Notes: generated by a model not told the origin, from the sequence alone. Counted from the first letter of the stretch, positions 26,144 through 35,444 are shown. The stretch is 64,000 nt of DNA from Paenibacillus sp. FSL R5-0341 (GCF_037975235.1 NZ_CP150241.1:496001-560000); one strand, 5' to 3'. Numbers and translations: made by a program.

Positions 26144-27538
26144 TTGGAACCTGCAAATTCAATTCGGGAGCAATTAACCCAGTTTATCAATAAGAACAGC
26201 ATGACGCTCTCCCGATTCTCGGAAGTATCTGGCATGAATACAGGAACAATTAGTCGTATTTTACATGGGAATCGTCCCATATCCGTGAGTCAGTTGATTG
26301 CGATCTCATCAGGAATGGGCGTGGCAGCAGATCATTTTTTTGCCGACTATGTGGAAGAATGTTTCGCTTACTCCGTCTCCATGCGGCGGATCAGACCTTT
26401 TATTCTCCGAAGTGCGGAGTTAAATCGGCTGGATTGCATTGAACAGATTCTTCATCGGCTACTGGACGACCTGGATTATGCGACAGAACTATTTGAGATG
26501 GCAGAACAGTTGTTTGAACGGAATCAGCGGTCTGCCGCAGCGTTGTTATATAAGAGTGTGAGTGAAGTTGAGAAATATCAGCATTCCGAACGGCTTGCGA
26601 TGTGTCAGTATCGGTTGTTTTTAATTGCACAAGGAGAGAACCTGGAGGAAAATCTAAGAACGGCTATCCTGTTTGAGCCCTATGTTGACCGGTTGGATGA
26701 CGGATATCAACTGGACGCGCTGAAACATTTGATTCATTCTTTCGGCTCAGTGCATAAGTGGAACAAGGTTAATGAACTTGCCAACAAAATGCTTCATTTA
26801 GCCCAAATACAGTATGAGGCACCTAGAAATCGTAAACGTAAGGATCAGGAGCTGAAACGAACAGAGCGACCACTATACTTTTATATATTGTACTCCTGGT
26901 TAGTCCAATCCACTGTATATGAGGAGCATAGGGACTATGTCCGAGCACTCGACTTTGTGAAGTTATATGCTGACGGACAAAGATGGGTGAAAGAGGACGA
27001 TGAAGAGTCCCGTCGTATATTGAAGCAGTTTGAAGAGTGGGCTGTAGCTAATACCTATCTCTATCGTTTAATGTCTGGCGAAGTGGATGTTATTCCCGAT
27101 TATGTAGACTATATTGAGGGACGTAAAGACGAAATCTTCATCGCCCTTCGATATATAGTACAAGCTGCAAATAAATTTGACGTTAATATTGATCACATTT
27201 TGGATCGCTTCTCTGATCATATCCCCTTACGTACGTACAAGACTGAATTTGGGGAGTACAATCATGCGATTATGGGCGAGAGTTACGCACAGTTTTTAAG
27301 TGATTTAGGAGTATATAATCTTAGCAAACATCGTCGTAATGCAATTAATCTAATTTTGGAAGGTTTGCATTTTTCAGTTAAAATAAATAGTGATCGGAAT
27401 ATCATCACGTGTATGACCCTGTTTGAGCAATACAGGGATCAGGCCGATTCAGTTGCAACACAAAAATTCAAATCTCTAACAAGTGAGGTGCATCGGATCA
27501 ATGCAGAAAAAATGGTCGTTACTTCTATTTCTATGTAG
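26144..27538 (+). CDS. RRNPP-type peptide-sensing regulator, AimR/Alo-like
   Basis: About 464 residues. TTG 26144 is the likely start because GAAGGG precedes it at normal distance; GTG codons at 26132 and 26135 sit too close to it. An N-terminal Xre-type helix-turn-helix (SRFSEVSGMNTGTISRILHG) is followed by a long all-helical region consistent with TPR-like repeats. This architecture is that of peptide-receptor regulators; Paenibacillus carries many such genes, described as Alo systems related to phage arbitrium AimR. The 3' end overlaps a small secreted-peptide gene, as expected for a cognate signal. Its targets are unknown. Confidence 0.78.
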   Translation: MEPANSIREQLTQFINKNSMTLSRFSEVSGMNTGTISRILHGNRPISVSQLIAISSGMGVAADHFFADYVEECFAYSVSMRRIRPFILRSAELNRLDCIEQILHRLLDDLDYATELFEMAEQLFERNQRSAAALLYKSVSEVEKYQHSERLAMCQYRLFLIAQGENLEENLRTAILFEPYVDRLDDGYQLDALKHLIHSFGSVHKWNKVNELANKMLHLAQIQYEAPRNRKRKDQELKRTERPLYFYILYSWLVQSTVYEEHRDYVRALDFVKLYADGQRWVKEDDEESRRILKQFEEWAVANTYLYRLMSGEVDVIPDYVDYIEGRKDEIFIALRYIVQAANKFDVNIDHILDRFSDHIPLRTYKTEFGEYNHAIMGESYAQFLSDLGVYNLSKHRRNAINLILEGLHFSVKINSDRNIITCMTLFEQYRDQADSVATQKFKSLTSEVHRINAEKMVVTSISM

Positions 27539-27599
27539 TTCCATCATCATAAATCCTGAGATTATAGTGCTAATGGGACATGGATGGGGTGGAGGATAA
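27501..27599 (+). CDS. Candidate signalling pre-peptide (AloP/Phr-like), 32 residues
   Basis: Starts inside the 3' end of the regulator gene in another frame and runs 61 bases past its stop. ATG 27501 has GTGAGGTG 10 bases upstream. The peptide opens with a positive stretch (MQKKW), a hydrophobic segment (SLLLFLCSS) and IIINPEIIVLM, and ends GHGWGGG. This is the layout of exported pro-pheromones whose short C-terminus is released and re-imported by the oligopeptide permease. The position and glycine-rich tail fit an Alo-type peptide. The mature form is inferred. Confidence 0.7.
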   Translation: MQKKWSLLLFLCSSIIINPEIIVLMGHGWGGG

Positions 27600-27656
27600 A
27601 CAGTTGAAATGAAAACTGTGCACCAAACAATCTTGTTTTAAATGCTGTACCTTAGA

Positions 27657-27684
27657 GTCGAGGGAGAAATCCTTCGGCTTTTTT
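27657..27684 (+). terminator. Terminator after regulator and peptide genes
   Basis: GTCGAGGG pairs with CCTTCGGC (G-U pairs included) across GAGAAAT and leads into TTTTTT. Both genes probably share this end. Confidence 0.65.
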
Positions 27685-27754
27685 ATGTATAAACCATTTA
27701 ATTACTAAATTAGACCTATAGATGGAATTATATGTTTAATTTAAAATGAATATA

Positions 27755-27768
27755 TTAAAGCGCTTACA
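27755..27768 (+). promoter_or_regulatory. Candidate CcpA cre site
   Basis: The reverse complement of 27755-27768 reads TGTAAGCGCTTTAA, close to the cre consensus with its central AAGCGCTT core. It lies 60 bases ahead of the pectin-lyase start, fitting carbon catabolite repression of a plant polysaccharide enzyme. Confidence 0.55.
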
Positions 27769-27827
27769 TATAAGATGGCGCTACAAGGGCATCGGGCTTA
27801 CCAATACAATTGGGGAGGCAATTGTTT

Positions 27828-29705
27828 ATGGGAAATCGATCATCATTGTGGAAGCGCACATTACGTACAGCCGGAGTATCGCTGCTGAGTTCCGCGTTAC
27901 TGGTCACTTCGCTTGGCTTGGGCGACACGCCGGTAACACATGCAGCGGGAGCAAGGCAGATGGAATATCTGGATCGCGGTGTGGTAGCTGTGAAGACCGG
28001 GGCAGGTGTGTTTGTCAGTTGGCGGCTTCTGGGAACGGAAGGGTCGAATGTATCGTTTAACGTCTATCGGGATGGAACCAAGGTGAACGCTACGCCCATA
28101 ACGAACAGCACCAACCTTCAGGATGCGAGCGGGACAAGCAGTTCCAAATACACGGTTCGCGCTGTGGTCAGTGGAACAGAGCAGGCTGCTTCAGCGGCAG
28201 CGAGCGTATGGGGCAACAATTATCTATCTGTACCGCTCAGTGTGCCCGCAGGTGGGACAACACCCGATGGAGTAGCCTACACCTACAGTGCCAATGATGC
28301 AAGTGCAGGAGACCTGGATGGTGACGGGGAGTATGAATTGATCGTGAAGTGGGACCCCTCCAACTCCAAAGATAACTCTCAGAGCGGTTATACCGGGGAA
28401 GTGTTTATCGATGCCTACAAATTAAACGGAACACGCCTCTGGCGGATTAGTCTGGGCAAAAATATACGTGCCGGCGCTCACTACACCCAGTTCATGGTGT
28501 ATGATCTCGACGGTGACGGCAAAGCCGAGGTTGCGATGAAAACAGCCGATGGTACCAAGGATGGTACTGGCGTGGTCATCGGGGATGCAAGCAAGGATTA
28601 CCGCAATTCCAGCGGTTATGTGTTGTCTGGCCCCGAATTCCTGACGGTCTTCAACGGTCAGACTGGCAAGGCGCTCTCCACGGTGAACTACGAACCGGCA
28701 CGTGGCAATGTGTCCGACTGGGGAGATAACTACGGCAACCGGGTGGACCGATTCCTTGCTGCAATTGCTTATCTGGATGGGGAGCGTCCAAGTCTGGTCA
28801 TGGCGCGAGGGTACTACACCCGGACAGTGCTCGTGGCTTATAACTGGCGAAATGGACAGCTGACCAAGCAATGGACGTTTGATTCCAATACATCTGGCAA
28901 TTCGGGTTATGCCGGGCAAGGAAATCACAATCTGAGCGTGGCGGATGTGGATGGAGATGGGAAGGATGAGATCATCTATGGTGCCATGGCGGTGGACGAT
29001 AACGGCAAAGGATTGTACACGACAGGACTTCATCATGGCGATGCCATGCATCTGAGTGACCTCGACCCGGACCGCCCTGGACTTGAGGTATTTCAGGTCC
29101 ATGAGACACCGTCCAATGCCGGAGTGGAGTTCCGGGATGCAGGTACAGGTCAGTTAATCTGGGGAGTCAAAACAACGAAGGATATTGGACGTGGCATGGC
29201 GGCAGACATCGATCCAAGATATAAAGGTGCCGAAGTATGGGCAGACGGCAGTCTGTATACGGCCAAAGGGCAGAAAATCGGGACAACCCTGCCGTCCTCC
29301 ACGAATTTTGGGATCTGGTGGGATGGTGATTTGCTCCGTGAACTGCTGGACAGCAACCGAATCGACAAGTGGAACTATGCCAATAACACAACGATGAACC
29401 TGCTCACCGCTTCCGGCGTATCTTCGAACAACGGAACCAAGTCTACGCCGAATCTGCAGGCCGATCTGTTCGGGGACTGGAGAGAAGAAGTAGTATGGCG
29501 GACGAATGACAGTTCGGCGCTACGGATCTACACCACAACAGCAGTGACGGACAAACGCATCTATACGCTGATGCATGATCCGGTGTACCGTCTTGGCGTC
29601 GCTTGGCAAAATGTAGCCTACAATCAACCGCCACACACCGGTTTTTATCTAGGGGAAGGCATGAACACACCACCGGTACCCAATATCCGGTATGCGGGCA
29701 GATGA
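27828..29705 (+). CDS. yesW: Secreted rhamnogalacturonan endolyase, PL11 (YesW-like)
   Basis: About 625 residues from ATG 27828, which follows GGGGAGGCAATTG. Signal peptide to about residue 40 (ending PVTHAAGA). The mature protein begins with the family's MEYLDRGVVAVKTGAGVFVS, and the propeller contains calcium-binding Asp loops (GDLDGDGEYELIVKWDPS, DLDGDGKAEVAMKTADG, DVDGDGKDEIIYG). It cleaves the rhamnose-galacturonic acid backbone of rhamnogalacturonan I by beta-elimination, outside the cell. Length matches Bacillus YesW. No CBM or SLH region is attached. A cre-like site lies upstream; the other pectin-utilisation genes are absent here. Confidence 0.92.
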   Translation: MGNRSSLWKRTLRTAGVSLLSSALLVTSLGLGDTPVTHAAGARQMEYLDRGVVAVKTGAGVFVSWRLLGTEGSNVSFNVYRDGTKVNATPITNSTNLQDASGTSSSKYTVRAVVSGTEQAASAAASVWGNNYLSVPLSVPAGGTTPDGVAYTYSANDASAGDLDGDGEYELIVKWDPSNSKDNSQSGYTGEVFIDAYKLNGTRLWRISLGKNIRAGAHYTQFMVYDLDGDGKAEVAMKTADGTKDGTGVVIGDASKDYRNSSGYVLSGPEFLTVFNGQTGKALSTVNYEPARGNVSDWGDNYGNRVDRFLAAIAYLDGERPSLVMARGYYTRTVLVAYNWRNGQLTKQWTFDSNTSGNSGYAGQGNHNLSVADVDGDGKDEIIYGAMAVDDNGKGLYTTGLHHGDAMHLSDLDPDRPGLEVFQVHETPSNAGVEFRDAGTGQLIWGVKTTKDIGRGMAADIDPRYKGAEVWADGSLYTAKGQKIGTTLPSSTNFGIWWDGDLLRELLDSNRIDKWNYANNTTMNLLTASGVSSNNGTKSTPNLQADLFGDWREEVVWRTNDSSALRIYTTTAVTDKRIYTLMHDPVYRLGVAWQNVAYNQPPHTGFYLGEGMNTPPVPNIRYAGR

Positions 29706-29777
29706 GGAATGGACTAAGCGTAGCGGTCCAATTTCGTTCATGTTTACAATAGACAGCGAAGCATGGAATTCGCTGAA

Positions 29778-29816
29778 AGGAACAACGGACGATGATTCGT
29801 TGTTCCTCTTTTTTTT
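29778..29816 (+). terminator. Terminator after the PL11 gene
   Basis: AGGAACAACG pairs with CGTTGTTCCT over a 10-base loop and is followed by C and eight T. Confidence 0.85.
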
Positions 29817-29856
29817 GCCAATAGCGCAGAAATCCGGTAAAAATCGGAAAAAACGT

Positions 29857-29885
29857 TTGACAGGTATATAGACTGCCTTTATTAT
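29857..29885 (+). promoter_or_regulatory. Sigma-A promoter of the sulfate importer operon
   Basis: TTGACA (29857-29862), a 17-base spacer and TATTAT (29880-29885). The start of transcription would be near 29892, leaving an untranslated leader of almost 300 nt before the first gene. Confidence 0.75.
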
Positions 29886-29891
29886 ACGTAT

Positions 29892-30119
29892 ATAACTTAC
29901 TAAACAGGTAGGAATAATAAAAATGAATCTGTTTTCATCGTGAAAACGGTCATTTTACAGACACATGCAACCATGCATCCTGAACAGAATAACGTTCTCA
30001 CCGTATAGACGGAGGAACACCGCAGCGCATCATTTCCAGATGAAGCATACACAGCCCAGGGGCTGGCATGACTTTATGAGGGAGAAGTGCGCGGGGGTTC
30101 CTCCGTCTTCTTATTTTTT
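29892..30119 (+). promoter_or_regulatory. Structured leader with intrinsic terminator ahead of sulfate genes (candidate riboswitch/attenuator)
   Basis: Hairpin 1 (29920-29956) pairs AAAATGA and GTTTTCA with their complements around TCG. Hairpin 2 joins AGACGGAGGAAC (30007-30018) perfectly to GTTCCTCCGTCT (30097-30108), enclosing about 78 nt, and is followed by TCTTATTTTTT: a terminator 70 bases before the substrate-binding gene. A CCTGAACAG near 29978 could instead pair with CTGTTCAG near 30134. I found no SAM-I core and no T-box consensus, so the ligand is unknown. Confidence 0.6.
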
Positions 30120-30188
30120 ACGGGGCGTTCCATCCTGTTCAGCCGGCCTGAGGTAGTCATGCAGATCTATATCGGGGGAGTGTTATTC

Positions 30189-31268
30189 ATGAAAAAGAGA
30201 ATTCACAAGGGTATTTTGGTTGGTCTGGCACTGGTGTTAACAGGGGTACTGGCAGCATGCGGATCGGATAGCGGCGGGTCCAGTGCGGCAGGAACATCAG
30301 GGGGAGCAGAAGGCGGTACAGAAAAGGCCAAAGCTATCGAGCTGCTGAATGTTTCCTATGATCCAACGCGGGAACTCTATGAGCAATATAACAAAGCGTT
30401 TGCGGCGCATTGGTTGAAAGAGAAGGGCCAGGAAGTAACCATTAAGCAATCCCACGGGGGATCGGGCAAGCAGAGCCGTTCTGTTATTGACGGACTGGAT
30501 GCGGATGTGGTGACACTGGCATTGGGATACGATATTGATGCGATTGAAGATAAAGGTCTGATTAATGAGGGATGGCAGGATAAATACGAGCATAACAGCT
30601 CTCCGTATACCTCTACGATTGTATTCCTTGTACGTAAAGGTAATCCAAAAGGCATCAAGGACTGGGATGATCTGATCAAAGGGGATACCCAAGTCATCAC
30701 ACCGAATCCCAAAACGTCCGGCGGGGCGCGTTGGAACTACTTGGCGGCATGGGGATATGCCCTTAAACATAATAACAATGATGAAGAGAAAGCGAAGGAA
30801 TTCGTGGGTGAGCTGTTCAAGCATGCGCCTGTACTGGATTCCGGTGCTCGCGGATCTACGACAACGTTTGTTGAACGTGGCATCGGGGATGTGCTGCTTG
30901 CCTGGGAGAATGAAGCGTTCCTATCGGTAAAAGAGTTGGGTCCAGACAAATTCGATATTGTCGTGCCTTCGGTGAGTATCTTGGCTGAACCACCCGTTGC
31001 AATTGTGGACAAAAATGCAGACAAAAAAGGAAGCCGCGACGTAGCGGATGCCTATTTGAAATATTTGTACAGTGAAGAAGGACAGACGATTGCTGCTGAA
31101 AATTATTACCGCCCAACGCTGGACAGCGTGGAGGAAAAATTCAAGGATCAGTTCCCGGCGCTTGAACTATTCACGTTGAAAGATGTATTCGGCACATGGC
31201 GGGATACTCAGGCGAAACATTTTAATGACGGTGGTATCTTCGACCAGATCTATGTTCCAGGCAGCTGA
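30189..31268 (+). CDS. sbp: Sulfate/thiosulfate ABC transporter substrate-binding lipoprotein
   Basis: 359 residues from ATG 30189 (GGGGGAGTG upstream). Lipobox LAAC with Cys24 marks a lipoprotein. The mature protein has family motifs: [53 protein letters not shown]. It captures sulfate or thiosulfate outside the membrane and hands it to CysT/CysW. First gene of a four-gene operon behind a long leader, so expression is probably controlled by transcription attenuation. Confidence 0.93.
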   Translation: MKKRIHKGILVGLALVLTGVLAACGSDSGGSSAAGTSGGAEGGTEKAKAIELLNVSYDPTRELYEQYNKAFAAHWLKEKGQEVTIKQSHGGSGKQSRSVIDGLDADVVTLALGYDIDAIEDKGLINEGWQDKYEHNSSPYTSTIVFLVRKGNPKGIKDWDDLIKGDTQVITPNPKTSGGARWNYLAAWGYALKHNNNDEEKAKEFVGELFKHAPVLDSGARGSTTTFVERGIGDVLLAWENEAFLSVKELGPDKFDIVVPSVSILAEPPVAIVDKNADKKGSRDVADAYLKYLYSEEGQTIAAENYYRPTLDSVEEKFKDQFPALELFTLKDVFGTWRDTQAKHFNDGGIFDQIYVPGS

Positions 31269-31355
31269 GGTTGCTCTGTTCAATGAACACCCGATCAATC
31301 GCGCTGTGAGCGGCCAACCAGCCTTACCGGCTGAAGGCAGAGAGGATGAACGTGC

Positions 31356-32192
31356 ATGAGCAAGGTGATGGTGGCGCGGAGACGCACATTGCCAGGATTC
31401 GGATTAACGATGGGTTACAGTGTGTTCTATCTGAGCCTGGTTGTACTTATTCCATTGGCTGCGCTGTTGTTTAACTCAACAGGGCTGACGTGGGCAACCA
31501 TGATTGAGGTTGCGACCAATCCCAGGGTGCTGGCTTCCTTCCAGGTCAGCTTCCTGACCGCAGGTGCAGCGGCCCTGATTGATCTCGTGCTGGGGTTACT
31601 CCTGGCATGGGTGCTTGTTCGGTATGAATTCCCTGGTAAAAGGCTGTTTGATGCGGTCATTGATCTGCCTTTTGCCTTGCCGACGGCGGTAGCAGGGGTT
31701 GCCCTTACGGCGATCTATGCCGGCAATGGTTGGATTGGACAGTTTGTAGAGCCCTTGGGCATTAAGCTCGCCTATTCACAGGCTGGGATTACGCTGGCGC
31801 TGATGTTTATTGGAATTCCGTTCGTGGTTCGTACGGTGCAACCGGTGTTGGAGGAGCTGGAGGCAGAGGTGGAAGAGGCGGCTGCCACACTAGGGGCAGG
31901 AAGATGGCGGATATTCCGTACGATTCTGCTGCCTGATCTGATTCCACCACTGCTGACGGGCTTTGCTCTGGCCTTTGCTCGGGGCATCGGTGAGTATGGC
32001 TCCGTTGTATTTATCTCAGGCAATATGCCGATGAAAACGGAGATTGCTCCCTTGCTGATCATGGCCAAGCTGGAGCAGTTCGATTATGCAGGAGCTACAG
32101 CTGTAGCGTTGCTACTGCTACTGGTCTCTTTCATCCTGCTGCTAATCATTAATTCCTTGCAGCGTTGGAGCCGGAAGGCGGGCAGAGCATGA
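31356..32192 (+). CDS. cysT: Sulfate ABC transporter permease CysT
   Basis: 278 residues, ATG 31356 behind AGAGGA. Six hydrophobic helices and the cytoplasmic EAA loop (EEAAATLGAGRWRIFRTILLP) that docks on the ATPase are clear. DLPFALPTAVAGVALT is typical of CysT/CysU. Forms a heterodimeric channel with CysW. Confidence 0.93.
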   Translation: MSKVMVARRRTLPGFGLTMGYSVFYLSLVVLIPLAALLFNSTGLTWATMIEVATNPRVLASFQVSFLTAGAAALIDLVLGLLLAWVLVRYEFPGKRLFDAVIDLPFALPTAVAGVALTAIYAGNGWIGQFVEPLGIKLAYSQAGITLALMFIGIPFVVRTVQPVLEELEAEVEEAAATLGAGRWRIFRTILLPDLIPPLLTGFALAFARGIGEYGSVVFISGNMPMKTEIAPLLIMAKLEQFDYAGATAVALLLLLVSFILLLIINSLQRWSRKAGRA

Positions 32193-32259
32193 CCATGAAG
32201 CATGATGCAATATGGATACGAACAGATGTCACTCACCCAAACCAAAGGAGGTGCAGCGT

Positions 32260-33135
32260 ATGGCGGGTTCCGTTCCACTGAGCCCTGTTCCACCTGTGAA
32301 GACTGGCCGTGGAACTAACCGTGCAACAACGGAAGCTCCATGGGTCAAATGGTTGTTGATTGGACTGGCGAGCCTGGTACTCATATGGCTGCTTATTTTG
32401 CCACTGGTTATTGTACTCATGGAGGCGTTGAAGCAGGGCTGGGGTGTGTACATCGCCGCTCTTACCGAGCCGGATGCCATGTCTGCACTGAAACTCACGT
32501 TATTGGTTGCGGCGATTACAGTGCCGCTGAATACGATATTTGGTGTGGCTGCTGCCTGGGTGATTACCAAGTTCCAGTTCAAGGGCAAGGGACTCATGAT
32601 CACCCTGATTGATCTTCCCTTTTCCATCTCGCCTGTGGTGGGCGGGTTGATCTTTGTATTGGTCTTTGGTTCCAATGGGTGGTTTGGGCCGTGGCTGTCC
32701 GAACATGATATCAAAATCATTTTTGCGCTGCCAGGCATTGTCATAGCAACGTTATTTATTACCTTCCCTTTCGTAGCGAGAGAACTGATTCCGCTGATGG
32801 AGGACCAGGGAACCCGGGAAGAGGAAGCGGCGGTTACGCTGGGTGCCTCCGGGTGGCGAATCTTCTGGAGTGTAACTTTGCCCAATATCAAATGGGGACT
32901 GTTGTACGGTATTATTCTTTGTAATGCCCGTGCTATGGGTGAGTTCGGAGCGGTATCTGTGGTGTCCGGACATATCCGCGGGGAGACCAATACGCTGCCG
33001 CTACATGTCGAAATTTTGTATAACGAATATCAATTCTCAGCTTCATTTGCCGTAGCTTCCCTGCTCCTGATTCTGGCTCTAGCCACGTTGCTTCTCAAGA
33101 GCTGGCTTGGACACAAAGCCGTTTCAGAAAAGTGA
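32260..33135 (+). CDS. cysW: Sulfate ABC transporter permease CysW
   Basis: About 291 residues from ATG 32260, which has AAAGGAGGTG upstream. Six helices, DLPFSISPVVGGLIFVLVFG, and the EAA loop EEEAAVTLGASGWRIFWS. ARAMGEFGAVSVVSGHIRG is a family hallmark. The usual ATPase gene (cysA) does not follow; instead a YezD-like gene does, so an ATPase encoded elsewhere must energise the importer. Confidence 0.93.
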   Translation: MAGSVPLSPVPPVKTGRGTNRATTEAPWVKWLLIGLASLVLIWLLILPLVIVLMEALKQGWGVYIAALTEPDAMSALKLTLLVAAITVPLNTIFGVAAAWVITKFQFKGKGLMITLIDLPFSISPVVGGLIFVLVFGSNGWFGPWLSEHDIKIIFALPGIVIATLFITFPFVARELIPLMEDQGTREEEAAVTLGASGWRIFWSVTLPNIKWGLLYGIILCNARAMGEFGAVSVVSGHIRGETNTLPLHVEILYNEYQFSASFAVASLLLILALATLLLKSWLGHKAVSEK

Positions 33136-33158
33136 TGATGAGAAGAAAAAAATACAGA

Positions 33159-33187
33159 TTGACAGCTACTGGAAGCCCTGCTAATGT
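33159..33187 (+). promoter_or_regulatory. Possible internal promoter ahead of the YezD gene
   Basis: TTGACA (33159-33164), 17 bases, and the weak -10 TAATGT (33182-33187). It might let the small protein be made separately from the importer. Confidence 0.35.
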
Positions 33188-33291
33188 ATAAACCAAGTAT
33201 ATAGGTTGGATAAGAATGATTTATAAATCCGTTGGATGATAGCGCACTTAGGAATATGGCGGGCAGTAGCCCGAGAAGAGGAGGCGGCTCT

Positions 33292-33531
33292 ATGGCTAAG
33301 CCGTTAAAAGTGGATGAGGTATGGTTGGACCGAATTGCCGGACAGCTGAATGACATGGAGTTTGGTTCTTTGCACATCGTGGTGCACGAAGGTCAGATTG
33401 TGCAGATGGAGCGGACCGAACGCAAGCGTTTTGAAAACACGCCCTCAGGCAGCGCCTCCAAATCCGGAAGCACGGCACGAAGCAGTTCAGCCCGTTCACT
33501 ACGCGGATCGAATGCGAGTGCGAAGGGATAG
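33292..33531 (+). CDS. yezD: YezD-family small protein (DUF2292)
   Basis: 79 residues from ATG 33292 behind GAGGAGG. The core DRIAGQLNDMEFGSLHIVVH, then GQIVQMERTERKRF, is the family signature. The C-terminal 30 residues are a Ser/Arg-rich tail not present in shorter members. YezD genes commonly lie with sulfur-assimilation genes, and here it follows cysW. Molecular function is not established. Confidence 0.8.
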   Translation: MAKPLKVDEVWLDRIAGQLNDMEFGSLHIVVHEGQIVQMERTERKRFENTPSGSASKSGSTARSSSARSLRGSNASAKG

Positions 33532-33632
33532 AGAGTGACTAGCGTGAGGGAAGCGGGGATGGGTGCATAGGAAGACACACGTATACTTTCCAGAAACTAC
33601 TCATGGGAAATGTATGTTCCATATCGTCCCAC

Positions 33633-35273
33633 CTATTGCGCGTGACTCGTCTCCTTATGCTCGTTATACCAATGATTCGCTTCAAGCAGCACCTGTTGCC
33701 CACCTGCATCCATAAATTCTTCCACAAAGGTATCAAAATACTCGACAGGCTGATCGCCAGTGATGATGGAGATATACGCTCTGTCTCTCATGCGAATCAG
33801 CTCAGATGAATATTGAATCAGGGCAGGGGTTGCAACCTCCAGGCGATTATAGATACCATTCTCCGTTAATCCTGCAGATGCAGCCCACTGTTCACGTTTA
33901 TCCGAGGGCGTACCTGGAACAGTCATACCGATACTTGAACCGATCATATTGGTGTAATTCTCTATTCGATTATATGGAGGGAGTAAGTGGAATGATCTTG
34001 AAGCTTCGGTGCTCCAATCCCAGTGCTTTCCTGGAAGGCCATACTCCATTTTGATCTGCTCCACCGGATCGGGGTTGGCACTTACATAATCGAGTATCTC
34101 CAAAATTTTCTCCAGTTTTCCCGGCTCTTTTGCAGCCTCAGCACCTATAGCAATAAAATTCATCAGCAGATTGTTCCCTTTGGAACCGCTTTGTCCATCC
34201 GGACCAATAACAGGAGAACCAAATACAACCTCTGCAGCTGCATTCTTCTGTAGCAGCTCATTAACATTGAACGAGGCTCCCACGGGGGTTTCTTTACCAT
34301 TTCCATTGAGGACACTGTAATCTCCCTCTTGATTCCAATGATAGTAGTTGCCCATTGAGGTCATCCCAATTTTTCCGTTAATAAAAGTATGGGATAGATG
34401 TTTATAGCCGCCTTTGTTTTCACCTGTTATGAACTCAGGGTCGATAATCCCGTCCCGATACCATTTTTGCATATAAGTCAGGGCTTTTTTCATCTCAGGC
34501 TGCAAAGCGCCGATCACGAGATTGTTGTTGTTTTCATTAAAATATAGCTGCTCAGTGAAAACGGACTGTCCAAAAGCGCCAAACACCACATTTAAGCCCT
34601 CTCTGGATAGACCATACGTATCCTGTTTACCATTCCCGTCGGGATCACCTTTGGCAAAGGCATACATGACCGTTTCAAATTCCTCTAATGTCTTCGGTAC
34701 GTCCAGACCAAGCCGCTTAAGCCAGTCCTCTCGATATACGACAGGAGTTCGATAGATGTTGGTCTCATTGATGGCCGGTATTCCATATAAGCTGCCGTTT
34801 ATTTTTCCATACTCCAGGTAACGTGAGTCATAATCGCGAATTCGCTGAACAATATTTGGTGCATATTGTTCAAGGACCTCTGGGGAAATTTCCGCTAGGA
34901 CCCCTTGCATTTGATACTTAAGCAGATCATGCGGCTGCCTGATTCGGAACAGATCCGGTATCTCCCCTTGAGCCAGCTCCATATCCAACAGTTCCTCGTA
35001 CCGCTTGTTCTCAAGGTTCCATACTTCCAGATCGACATCAAACCGATCCTCTATATATGCAATCATCTCTGCGTCCTCAGGAACAGCAACATTTTGATGC
35101 ATGGTCCAGGATATCGTATACTGCGGTGCTGTATCCTTCTCAGCGCTTGCCAAATGGCCTTGCTGCTGCCCTTGTGATCCTTCCCTGTTTAGAAAGGTAC
35201 AACCGCTCATCAATCCTATAAGAATAGATGTAGCAATCAATAGACATAGCGTTCTTAAATGGTTGATGTTCAT
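33633..35273 (-). CDS. Extracellular solute-binding lipoprotein (LplA-like)
   Basis: 546 residues, minus strand, ATG 35273 behind AAAGGAG. Lipobox LMSGC with Cys25. The body fits large Paenibacillus solute-binding proteins of the type that feed YtcP/LplB permeases: YGIPAINETNIYRTPVVYRE, DPDGNGKQDTYGLS, and a long C-terminal helical lobe. The likely substrates are oligosaccharides. No permease genes adjoin it on either side, which is unusual. The membrane AraC sensor upstream is the likely regulator. Confidence 0.87.
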   Translation of the reverse strand: MNINHLRTLCLLIATSILIGLMSGCTFLNREGSQGQQQGHLASAEKDTAPQYTISWTMHQNVAVPEDAEMIAYIEDRFDVDLEVWNLENKRYEELLDMELAQGEIPDLFRIRQPHDLLKYQMQGVLAEISPEVLEQYAPNIVQRIRDYDSRYLEYGKINGSLYGIPAINETNIYRTPVVYREDWLKRLGLDVPKTLEEFETVMYAFAKGDPDGNGKQDTYGLSREGLNVVFGAFGQSVFTEQLYFNENNNNLVIGALQPEMKKALTYMQKWYRDGIIDPEFITGENKGGYKHLSHTFINGKIGMTSMGNYYHWNQEGDYSVLNGNGKETPVGASFNVNELLQKNAAAEVVFGSPVIGPDGQSGSKGNNLLMNFIAIGAEAAKEPGKLEKILEILDYVSANPDPVEQIKMEYGLPGKHWDWSTEASRSFHLLPPYNRIENYTNMIGSSIGMTVPGTPSDKREQWAASAGLTENGIYNRLEVATPALIQYSSELIRMRDRAYISIITGDQPVEYFDTFVEEFMDAGGQQVLLEANHWYNEHKETSHAQ

Positions 35274-35320
35274 AGCAGCTCCTTTACTAATTTTAAATTC
35301 TATATAGCTTCAATTTAACA

Positions 35321-35429
35321 TTTACACAAAAACGGAGAGGACAGAAAGAACCTGAAGAAGCGAAGCTAAAAGCTTTCTGAAAGAAAGCTGCATCGGAAGG
35401 TTGTTCTGTCATCGGAGTGTCCGTGTAAA
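35321..35429 (-). repeat. Intergenic repeat, copy A (109 bases)
   Basis: Read on the minus strand it begins TTTACACGGAC, continues CGATGACAGAACAACCTTCC, has a short central hairpin, then CTTCGCTTCTTCAGGTT, TTTCTGTCCTCTCCGTTT and GTGTAA. The ends are inverted with respect to each other, so the whole unit can fold back on itself. The same conserved blocks occur at 40881-41030. This copy lies between the AraC sensor gene and the solute-binding gene, in the latter's leader. Confidence 0.75.
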
Positions 35430-35444
35430 TATTCCTAATTGATC

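Noticed and set aside
29892..30188. T-box or SAM-I riboswitch identity for the sulfate leader
   Set aside because: Neither the T-box consensus nor the SAM-I core could be found, so the ligand was left open.
30087..30188. Upstream extension of the sulfate-binding protein gene
   Set aside because: The extra residues precede the lipoprotein signal and overlap the leader terminator; ATG 30189 has the proper ribosome site.
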